The translations under genes were made by a program, and so were the position numbers. This document shows, piece after piece, positions 23,801-35,800 of a DNA stretch of 64,000 nucleotides. Numbering within the stretch: position 1 is the first letter of the stretch; every line of letters begins with the position of its first letter. The notes under the pieces are model-generated. The model was given only the letters and a program-made list of their open reading frames with translations. It was not told where the DNA came from and did no database searches. The stretch is from Blastobasis lacticolella (taxonomy: Eukaryota; Arthropoda; Insecta; Lepidoptera; Blastobasidae), in NCBI GenBank assembly GCA_905147135.1, contig LR990059.1, forward strand, positions 10,935,001 through 10,999,000, in the 5' to 3' direction.

Positions 23801-26800
23801 TGTTGTGGTCATGGTCATGTGTTTTGTATGCTCTTCTTTCCCGAAAAGTGCTTTTATATGCACCTAGAATGTTCTTTGCCGACAACACTGACAAAGCTCT
23901 CACTTCATTCTCATTCAAATTTTGTTCCTACATGCTCATCACTAAGGACTCTTAGCACGACGCAAAAATAGGCTTGCCCCGCCCATAATATGGTCCCGCC
24001 TATATTATAGGTTTGATTTCGCCCATTTTGGCTTGATCCCGCCTATTTGGCAGGACGTCCTTCCAAAATTTCCAACACTCCCTACACACGGTGAGTAGAC
24101 TTGACATCATGTATGATGTCCCACACCGTATGAGAAACTTACTATTTTAGCGCTACACCTATATATATCTATTGTAGGTCGTAGTAACCGAGGACTGGAC
24201 GGCGCGCTCGATCCTGAACATGATTGAGACTGAGAAGTACGTGGTGGAGGGCGGCGGCGCCGTGGCGTGCGCAGCCATCATGGCCGGCCTCGTGCCAGAG
24301 CTCAAGGGGAAAAAGTGAGTCTTTGATAACTCATTATCATCCTCCTAATAATATTTAGTATTTTTTTATTTGGTTAAGTATAATGACACAAATACAACGC
24401 ATCTAATATGGGCGTCTACTATCGCGCATTTTGAGACCGTACCGTACCTAGTGGTAATTAGCATTGCGAGAATGGTAGATGGTCGTCGTGCGGTCAAACG
24501 TGCATGTCAAACGCCCGGTGGGACGGCTCAGGTATCGATAGATGGACGAATTCCGGAAAGACCTTCGCTGACTCCAAATAACTCATTGGGAACTAATCGC
24601 GCAAGATAGGGACCAATGGCGAATTCCTGTGTCGGAGGCCAAAATTCACTTCGGGTCGCTGAGCCAACGACTTAAGTAAATATATAGTGGTAAAGGATTG
24701 TTCGGTTTTTTACCATGGTGCAAACACTTTGAGCTAATGATATTATGGTTCCATAGTAAAACAAGGAACCGCCATGTCCGTTTGACTGTCTTTCTGTGGC
24801 TTAACTCAGAAGGTACCTACTAGAGAGCTGAAATATATATAAATATATAAAATATAAATAATATGAAATATATATTAATTACTATATATATATATATATG
24901 TCGTCGCGTGAAGGAAAGGGTGTATCAGGATCATTGTCATCAGGGTGGTGATATCAGTATTAGATCGTATTCGCCCAGATAAATTAAACAAAAGGTTCAC
25001 ATTTACTTCACTGTATTTATTCCATTTCATTTTTGCACATCACTTATAATTTCACTTGAAATCAGACCAGTATCACAATGTAGGCAGTTGAGGTAATTAA
25101 CTTTCTTATTTCAACAGTGATTTTAAAATTACTTTATTTTCAAACGTAAATAACACTTTGAATAAACGAAATGTGGAGACAGTTTCAAGACGCGTCACTC
25201 CTCGGCGGCGGTCGCGCCAAGAATGGCTGCCACTCGGCCCGAGTCGTGCCGTCGAGACTCTGTCAGCACGCCCCACCAGAGGGCGCACTCCCACTTCCGT
25301 TTCCTTCGTCATGAGTCCGTACTATTGACCACATGAGTCCGTACTAATGACCGCATCCGTCACGGCCGTCCTGCTATACACACGTCCTCGTGTGTTATCT
25401 GAAACATGAAAACCATAGCACAGTACCATATTCGCTCGGTCACTTCTGACCACAACACATCACCCAAGTAAGTCTTATGAATCATGTGATTGGATCTATC
25501 ACGACTGCATTAACCCACCAATTCTTCACATAAAACATACGTACATTATCATTTATCATGTTAAACTTCTTTAGATTGAGAGATAACAACATCATCTCGT
25601 ACACAAATTATTATTTATAGTTGCCGACACAAATTCAGCTACAGCTTCAGTTTATTAGAGAGGCGTGACAATATATAACACCAGACTATGAACCGTATCA
25701 CAATTACCACCAATGAAGAAGGTTTAATCATCGTCACCAGTGTTTTCCCCTTGATGCTCTTGTTGAGTGGGAAACAAGCCCCAATCACAGAGCTCGCGTA
25801 TCGTCCCCGACGTCCATTACTGTAGGTACTTAGATTCACTACAAATATGTGACATACCTACATAAAATTTTCAGTACTCAGCAATAGGCTCAATGTTACT
25901 TCGAGTGGGATCGAAACACTCCTTCATTAAATGCCATATGATTCTTGGTCATCCGTCAGCGCCATCCTAATTTAAAAAAATAAGAGTAATGTTACCATAC
26001 AGGAGGAATGACACACAGGCGAACCACCACACTGACGAACGCTATCTGGCGGGCAGCTACGCAACCGGACCGGCACGCAACTGAACCTGCACACAAGCAA
26101 AATACCACACAGACTAGGTGCCACACAGACTGGGTGTCACTCTGGTCAGTGCCACTCTAATCATCAAACTATGAGTCTATTCATTATTTATCCTGTATCA
26201 CGTCTGCCATAGCACGATACAGGTAAGATGTCACACAAGGGTAAATGGCACAGAGGCGGAATGCCACACAGGAAAATACCACACCGGCGAAATGCCATAC
26301 AGGCGGAAGGCCTCACAGGTTAAATGCCACACAGACTAAATGTCACACAGACATTATGGCAGGCGGGATGCCACACAGGCGGGATGAAACACAGGCGGGA
26401 GCCACACAGGCGGGAGCCACACAGGCGGGAGCCACACAGGCGGGAGCCACACAGGCGGGAGCCACACAGGCGGGAGCCACACAGGCGGGAGCCACACAGG
26501 CGGGAGCCACACAGGCGGGAGCCACACAGGCGGGAGCCACACAGGCGGGAGCCACACAGGCGGGAGCCACACAGGCGGGAGCCACACAGGCGGGACAAAT
26601 AAATAGAAGTTAATAAACATTGCCAACATATCAGCTCAGTGTTGTTCATTCGTCAAATTTTTTAAACCAGTAGATACTTATAGGTCTATAGACTCTCAGC
26701 TCGTGGTCAATCCTACTAAGTCAGTGACCTTTGCATTGTTATCTATACAGTCTATCTGCTATCATAACACGTAATAACGGTCTACGAGTTACTCAACAAA

Positions 26801-29800
26801 TAATCGTCACAGGCCCGAACAACTGTTCAAGGTGATACAAAAACAACATTATCTCTACTGCTCAATATCAAAACTAAATCAGGAGTTTAATAATAAGAAG
26901 CTCTCACGTCTATCTGATACGCCAGTCATGGGTTACAGCAGTCCATCTGTTACCACACCAACACTAAACAAGTAATAATCATCGTCATCGATTTTAACTG
27001 TTCGAACTAGTATACTCTATCTAGACTTTACGTTACGTTTAAGCTCCCATTTTGAAACGATTTAACAATGTTTGTAGTAATGAAGGTGTCCCATATCCAG
27101 CCGCCTTCTAAAAAAATTACAACATTCAATTTGCCATCTACATCCACAACATCGAGACTTTCGGGGCTCTCAGCCCAATGAGTCACACACATGACTCCCA
27201 GGCCACTCCAAGTCAGCCAAATAAATCAGGATGTTTGACCTCAACAACAGTTCAGGTACTACTAAACTTGTACTGGCCGAAGGATATAAAATCTCACCAT
27301 TGCTTACACTGCCTCATCTTACTGGTACAACAACAGAACTCAAAAAAGTTACTTAATATCGGTAATCAAGGAAATTACAGTACTCGAAGCTAAAGTAAAT
27401 TTACAAAACCGACTATTCAACAATCACCAAAATATCTGGACTTTCCACATTTTCTCACAAAGCTTGAAACAACTACCTTCTATGAGCCACGCTCCCATAG
27501 CCTCCATCTGGCCGGCAAGCAACCATAAAACTCTCCCATAGGCTCCATCAGACCACCATCATTGATAAAACACCATCACCTCCATCCGATGATGCAATAA
27601 TTTTTGAGAAATCAAAACTATCACATAAATCTTATAAAAACCTCGGCTCGATAGTTGTCACATATTCCGTCACATATTACACATATTTCATAGATCCGTC
27701 TAACAAAGTCTTTATCCAGGTCAAACTAAGTCACATTAACATAGTACAAATGGTTTTCGGTCGAACTAAGTCACAGGTTTATCTTTAGTTACTCAAAACA
27801 AACATAATTCGAAATTATCTACCGTCAATCAGTTCACTTACTCGTATTTACTTTTTGTTTCGATTAACAACTTGATACCAACATAAAATTAAATTACTAA
27901 CCAAACTACCCTTATTTTTTCAATTTTCTGAAACGTATATGGGTGATCCCATTGTTGCCGCGGATATCTTCTATAACATTGGGAAACTAAGACCACAATA
28001 ACAAACATTATACTGGAATATGGAAAATTTCGCTCGAATGTCTCCGGTTAAATGTAAACAAACACGCTATAAATTTTTCTCTTTTATTTTTTCGGTACAT
28101 GTTGGCATGTAGTCCTGCTCGCATAGAAATCGCGGAGATCTGTACTGGATCATTATTGAAATTTTGCACATTCGAAGCCTTTCCTATCTCTAAGACACAA
28201 CATCCTAAAGTACACCAGCTAATTGTTTCACAAACTCACTGCTACGGCATCCCTGCCACACTGTTATTATCAAATATTTACTTAATCAGCAATCTGGAAC
28301 GACTTATGGTGACGAGAAAAGCCGAGGGCAAGAGACCCAGAGGCCGAATTCCGAAGAGATGGGTGGACCAAATATCATAATGATACATCCGTCAACGTCG
28401 TATTACATCAGGCGACTGATCGAAACCGATGGAGACATGCAGTTGACAAACTCCGAAGATGTCACGATCCTCACCAATGAGGCTACAATCAAGAAGAAGA
28501 AGTCAATCAGCAGCAGCACCACCATAACGATGCTTACGTACTCAATTTATAAAAATAATAGGACTATGCTTTCAAGTATTTCTTATTCTTGTTTTCCGAT
28601 ACCTGACGTGATGTTGGTAATACGTAAAATCATAGCGTACCATGTTTCAAGATGGTAACATAATATTAGATTCAATGTCACTTTTTTACTTTAAACACTA
28701 TGTATTGTAACATTAGGAGGGACTTAACATAATTCTTACTATTTTTGTGGAGTGATTTTTTTTCTCAGTAACGTTCTATCAGACAGCCCACATTAATTGA
28801 CATAGGTACCCGGTACCGGTAGCAAAAGCTAACATTTATTAAACTTGGCAGTAGTTTTGACATCTATACCAACAAATTGTAACACTGACCATAAATAACG
28901 TTCTTTTTGTTTTGTTTACATTCTTTCTATTTGTAGTTTCACTAAAGATAATAAAAATAAACCTGCCCTTCTCTCTACTAAGGGTATCAATAGTGTTTCT
29001 GTCAGAATAATTTTCTGAATTATCAAAGTAAATAACTCCTAAAATCCGCTAGCCTCTTAACCGGGAGCTCCTAGCCGGGAGCCTTTTCAGCACAGGTTTT
29101 TACCAAATAATAATTATGTATAGGACTCACCAGATAAAGAGGAACTGTTAATATCACATAATTCCTTCGTCATGTACGCATCACTCGCAGATTGTCTACC
29201 ATCGTCCCATGTTAAAACAATCACGTTGAGGCTACCAGTCCAGCGTTGCATTGCAATGTTGTTCTCGTAGGTGAAGCGAACCGTTGTACACCATTGTTAT
29301 GCAATAGAAAAAAATAATTGTATTAGTAAAACTTAAAAAATAGAAAAATAATACACCGTTTTTAATCGTTTTATTTATCTGCAGAAATCTAAGCAATTTA
29401 TTTAATTGTGGTGTCAATCCACACTGCTAAATAAATCTAAATCTAAGCATTTACTTTAACTTCATTGAATAAACTTTAGCTGGCTAATTTAGAACTACGC
29501 AAATTATTCAACTAACACAATTTCTTTTTTTTTTTTAAAGAGGAAAATATTTTACATGAGTAATCTAAATTAAGTTTCGCAAAAACAAAGAATACATACC
29601 AAAGTGCCGTCCATAGTAAGTTTCACTCGATTTTTAATAATAGTGTCAATATCCCAGTGGTGCTCTCGAAGGCCCGGGGTCTGCCTTGACCATGACCCAT
29701 TTGGTACAGATGATTTGTTGTTTACTTTATAAATCCCCCAATCTGTCTGACGAAGTCTTTGTCTTATATCTCGGGGTGTTTGGACTCTTGGCTGCGCTTT

Positions 29801-32800
29801 TAACGTGTTTAATCATTTTATATTTTAATGTAGGCAATTTAACTGGATCGAGTAATCACTTTCCTTTTATTATTACGCTTCCACAAAGCGTTATCTGTAT
29901 TTTCTTTGTCGCTTCTCATCATACCATCTCTTGGGCGTTGCGTTCGTCATCACCGCTTCTGATGTCGTCGCGTGAAGGAAAGGGTGTATCAGGATCATTG
30001 TCATCAGGGTGGTGATATCAGTATTAGATCGTATTCGCCCAGATAAATTAAACAAAAGGTTCACATTTACTTCACTGTATTTATTCCATTTCATTTTTGC
30101 ACATCACTTATAATTTCACTTGAAATCAGACCAGTATCACAATGTAGGCAGTTGAGGTAATTAACTTTCTTATTTCAACAGTGATTTTAAAATTACTTTA
30201 TTTTCAAACGTAAATAACACTTTGAATAAACGAAATGTGGAGACAGTTTCAAGACGCGTCACTCCTCGGCGGCGGTCGCGCCAAGAATGGCCGCCACTCG
30301 GCCCGAGTCGTGCCGTCGAGACTCTGTCAGCACGCCCCACCAGAGGGCGCACTCCCACTTCCGTTTCCTTCGTCATGAGTCCGTACTATTGACCACATGA
30401 GTCCGTACTAATGACCGCATCCGTCATATATATATCGTCGCGTGAAGGAAAGGGGTGTATCAGGATCATTGTCATCAGGGTGGTGATACCAGTAGGTATT
30501 AGATCGTATTCGTCCAGATAAATTAAGGAAAAGGTTCACTTTTACTCCACTGTATTTATTCCAATTCATTTTTGCACATCACAAACGTAAACAAACGATA
30601 CGTGGAGACAGTTTCAAGACGCGTCACTCCTCGGCGGCGGTCGCGCCAAGAATGGCCGCCACTCCGCCCGAGTCGTGCCGTCTAGATTCTGTCAGCACGC
30701 CCCACCAGAGGGCGCACTCCCTTTTCCGTTTTCTTCGTCATGAGTCCGTACTATTGACCACATGATTCCATACTATTGACTGGATCCGTCACGGCTGTCC
30801 TGCTATACATACGTCCTTGTGTGTTATCTGAAACATGAAAACCATAGCACAGTACCATATTCGCTCGGTTATTTCTGACCACAACACATAACCCAAGTAA
30901 GTCTTATGAATAATGTGATTGGATCTATCACGACTGCATTTATCCACCAATACTTAAGTAACTGCTATTTGTGTGCACATAAAACATACGTAGGTACATT
31001 ATCATTTATCATACTTTCTTTGACGAATTGTTTAGTTGTGAGTACCGTGCTGGTGAATACTCCATAATTTTTCATCTTAAAAACAGTTAAATTTAACTTA
31101 AAATACTTCTTTCTGTTTTCATTTGGCCCAGTCTATCGTCACATTGTGATAAAAATCTACTATTTTAATCTGCGTATTATTATGTAAACTGTTTCGTTTA
31201 GTGCTGCGCTGACATACCGTCAACACACCGCGGATCGTGAACGTACTTGAGTGCATCGGAAAGTGACCCGAACGCGGACCGCACAACTGTGACACTCGCC
31301 TGACGCCTCATCCAAGTGGCTTATCGCGGTTGTTGACAGGTGATTAGCCATCGCAGAACGGACATATATAAGTGGTATCGTGTCGTTTGTCTCTGAGAGA
31401 CATATTTCTTTTTTACTTTATATTTATGCTTACATTGCATTTACTCTTCAATATGCTGTGCACGGCGTGCAATCAGGTTGCTAGCGCCACGGAGATGCTC
31501 CTAAAGTGTTCAGAGGGCAACTGTAAAAATGTTTACCATTATGAGTGCCTAGGGGTGGCTAGATCGGCCTTCATAAAATAAACACCGAAGCACAAGTCGG
31601 CCTGGAAATGCAAACAATTCACGACACATTGGAGCCTAAGGAGCGAAGGAGCGAAAGGGAGACAACACCCCCATTCGCGCAGTTCTGTCCTCCCAGCCAG
31701 CGCCGGCGGCACCGGCTGATCAGAGTTCCCTACTGGAAGACGTTAAGCCGGCCAATCCTGGCTACCATCGGGGTGATGCTGTTCCTGCTGATCCGAGCTT
31801 CTAGACGACTCTTGCCACGTCCGATGCACCCGTCGTCGCCTCGGAATCTCCGCTACCAAAATCGGCTCACGCTGACCTGCTGTAGACTATTTCGGACAAC
31901 AATGACCGACTTATAGCCAAATTAACGGCGCTTACCGACAGTAAGATGACTGAAAATAGCAAGGCTCTACAGGAGAGTCAAGAGGCTGTAAGTCAGCAGT
32001 ATAACACCATGTCGGAGTCTCTAAATAGGTACAGTTCGCTGTTTGATGATACGGTATGTGACATCAGTGCAATAAAGACTGAGCTCAAGGAACTGCGCAA
32101 AACCAAGGACGAGGTTTCCGAGTTACGGTCAACAGTAGAAGATTTACGACAAACCATAAATGGAGCGACTGCTAAACTTAGAGTCCCTGAACGGAAATCT
32201 GAACGTGTTTGTGACCTGGTAGTCTCCATTGCCAAAGCGGTGGATGTTTCTCTGGACAGCGCGGAAATCATCTCGGCGGTAAGAATACCTACACGGAATA
32301 CCGCAGGCCTCCCTAAGCCAATTATTGCGAAGTTCAGCACTATAAATAAGAGGGACGAATTACTGACTGCAGTTCGTAAACAAAGGGGGGTCAGCAACAA
32401 GGACATCAAATTGCCGGGTGATCCTCGCCAGATCCATGTAAACGAGCACCTGACGCCTGTAATAAAACGTTACTAAAACACACCAAAGACAAGCGCAAGA
32501 AACTGGGGTTTCAGCACTGCTGGATGTGCAACGGGAAGATTTTTGTTCGTCGAGCCAACAATTTCCCTTCGCAGCGAACAGACAGACAGTCGCAATTGTC
32601 GAGCTTGAAAAAAACTGTAGTGTCGTAAATAGTAACGTCCAGCCATTTGGGACCATGCTCGATATATTTAAAATCACTACATATTCCTATTCGTTTACTT
32701 CGTACACTATACAACAATACACACCATCACTTACACAACTCATCACTGTATGCATACCTATGTGAATCCCTGCACCGAGACTCAAGTTACTATGCCTGGA

Positions 32801-35800
32801 GGGATACGGTATAGCAGCTGCGCTCCTATGCTCTCACATTATACACTATATTGTAACTCGCTTTTAATTTGTTGCTGCTTATAAATGGCACCGCTAACTG
32901 TATATTTACAGAATACGAGGAGTATAAGGGGTAAAACTGTTCAATTTAGGCAGGGTTTACTTAATAATAGCTACGATGTTGTGGCTGTTTGCGAGACGTG
33001 GCTGGTGGATGGGGTTTTCGACTCCGAAGTCAGCGATCCGCGTTACGACGTGCATCGCCAGGACCGGCCGTGCAGCGCGGCCTTTTGGGGCCTTTGTTCT
33101 TTAATATTTGTCTCTTCGATTACTGTCCTGCTTCCGTCATGCGTTTTATCTCATGTACGCCGACGATACAAAGATCTTCATGCCTATATAAGTACCGATG
33201 ATTACGCAAGATTGCAGCAGGATCTAGATAGAGTGTCGGAGTATTGTACGCGTAACATTTTGGACCTAAATGTTAAAAAATGTACGACCATCACTTTTAC
33301 GAGACAAGCACGCACCGTAAACACAACGTATAGGCTGAACAACGAGATAGTGCAACGTACTAATTCGGTTAGGGATTTGGGACTCGAAGCTTACCTGTAA
33401 CGCCCACTACGAGTCTATTTTTGCAAAAGCAATCAGAATGTTGGGTTTCATTTTCAGAACAGTTAAGCCCCTTAACTCAGCGTCAGCTTTCAAAATCTTG
33501 TATTACGCCTATGTCAGAAGCGTTCTTGAGTATGCTTCACCTGTCTGGTCCCCAGTCTACGACGTCGGCCGTAATAGATTGGAGTCTGTGCAAAAATCAT
33601 TTATCAACATACTAAATTACTTGACTTGTATGGCTGTCGGAGATTACTCTGCTAGTCTGAAGGCTCACGGGATACTCACATTGGAGGATAGGCGTTTCCT
33701 GACTGACGCTAGGCTTCTATATGACATCTATATCATCTATAGGCTTCTATATGGCGCCCGCGGTCTTAGCGCGTAGGTGTGTTTCTCTTTGTTCCGTCGT
33801 TTAAATTCTAAATTTGTGAAAAAAGTGGTTTTAAGTAGGTGTATCGTACATCATCAGAATCCTTATTAACTGATCAAAAAACCTGTGCATCTATGATTTT
33901 CTAATTCAAACTATATAGTGAATGATCACGGAAACAAATTTGAAATTCTACATAACGGTTGCATTCCGTAAGTACGCTTTATAATTCACAAAGCGCTTGT
34001 CGCGCCATGCGCAGCGGTGGTGGATACTGGAAGCTTCTTTGGTGACTAACATTTGCTATTGGTATCGAGGAATACAACTAGAGAGCGCAAAATATATTAT
34101 TTTAATTAACGCTTGCGTGAAAGTAGAGGGCGCTGGATTAAGTAAAATACTCGCAAAAATCGCATTGCTGGCTCTTTTTTGCAAACACTAACTGAAAATG
34201 AGTTGTCACGCTTGTAATTTAATTATTGTATACAACGAAAATGTTTGGTGCACCGAATGTGAGAGAGTTTATCACTATAAGTGCCTTAACATAACATCTG
34301 CATACTTTAGAGAACACAAAACTGATATACAGAAAAATCTCGTATGTCCTGAATATAAAATACGCTGTAATAACACCTGTGGTAACTCGCCATTTCTTAA
34401 CCTGCCTATAAGTGTAGAGATGCAAAATAAAAGTGATTGCATTGAGCCAAATGATTCCTACTCATTGGAAAATGATACGATCCGTAATGTTAAACGAAAA
34501 TTACCTACCGTAGATGATGAATCAAACACAGTAATTATTCGGCAAATAGTGCGGGAGGAGCTGCAAATTCTGTTAGCTGAACAAAATAACACGCTGACTA
34601 ATTTATTTATGAGTACTATAGTTAAACTCTCTGATAAAATAACTGCTCTGGAAAATGCTATGCACATGAAACACCCTGCTGAATGTTCGCCAATACATCT
34701 TGTGTCGACTAAGAACGTCGACGGAACCGATCAAGACTGATATCTACCCCCCAAATATACAACCAAGTAATAAGTTATGTAATACATCCCCTACAAAATC
34801 TGCGAACAAATTGTTAAAAAATATTAAGCCTAATGTAGCTGTACCCATCCCAAAAATTACAAATATTCAAGATAATGCTGAAAAAATATCCGTATTGCTT
34901 CCACACGACTCTACAACTGAAAGTCAGGGCTGGACTGTTGTGAATAGAAAGCGTTCGCGACCATCCTCTCCTGAAGTTCTCCGCGGTACGGCGTCCCCTG
35001 TAGCAACTGGACTAATTGCTGCTGAAAAAACGGATTACTTACATCTTTATTACCTACAGAAAGGTACCACTGATATCCAAGTACAGGATCATCTACGTAA
35101 CATATGCAAGAGCGACGCCTGTACTGTTGACGCATTGAAAGCTCGAGGGAATTATGCTTCTTTTAAATTAGGAGTCCCTTCTGCACTTGTGACCAGTGTA
35201 CTGGCACCCGAAAACTGGGCTAAGGGTATATGTATAAAAACCTGGAAAAATCATTTTCGTGGAGTTCGGAATCAAAAAACCGAATAGTGTGGGCAATAAT
35301 AAACGACCTATTGTAGCACTAAATCGCAATCACTACCTCAACATAGTGTATCAAAATGTACGTGGACTAAAAACTAAACTGAAACATTGGAAAAATAGTT
35401 TATTATTACAAGAGGCTGATATAATAGCGGTTACTGAAACCTTCCTTGACAAGTCGCTCCGTGCGGCTGGAACGTGGTGCGGCGCGACCGTCAGCGCTGC
35501 GGCGGCGGCGGCGTGCTGCTCGCGGCTAGACCCGGCCTCGTGCTACATCGTCGCCACGACTTGGCTTACATTTCGTATAAATAATGTAAACTATTTTGTG
35601 TGTGTTGTGTATATTCCACCTGATGCCAACGATAGCCATTATATGCACTGGTTTCAAACTGTAGAATCTAAGATTTATTCACTGAATGGCGTAATTATAA
35701 TATTAGGAGATCTAAATTTAAATAGTGTAGCTGTAAGTATTTCTAACTATTACTGTTATTTTCTTAATTTTTGTAATTTATCTGATAGAAATTTTATTAT

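Larger units (their letters stand above)
24899..30426. mobile_element. Candidate LTR element bounded by near-identical 464-bp repeats
   Basis: 24899-25362 and 29963-30426 are the same length and appear to differ at one base (GGCTGCC versus GGCCGCC). Both start TG and end CA, carry a GAATAAACG polyadenylation-like word, and are flanked outside by TATATATA. The 4.6 kb between them has no recognisable gag or pol and contains a separate dispersed repeat, so the element would be non-autonomous. I see no convincing primer site or polypurine tract, which keeps this tentative. Confidence 0.45.
31175..33778 (+). mobile_element. APE-type LINE with a large internal deletion
   Basis: The order is a GC-rich leader, ORF1 (31453-32630), ORF2 start (32885) and ORF2 end (33778). 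ORF2 jumps near 33075 from the endonuclease N-terminus to just before RT motif C, so roughly 1.5-2 kb is missing. The plus-strand neighbour at 34198-38138 is a different, fuller LINE. Confidence 0.75.

Noticed and set aside
26401..26595. CRISPR-like array
   Set aside because: Head-to-tail units without unique spacers in a eukaryotic intron. It is a minisatellite.
26245..26649. Five overlapping frames on both strands across the minisatellite
   Set aside because: A 15-bp unit leaves all frames open automatically, and the peptides are pure repeats.
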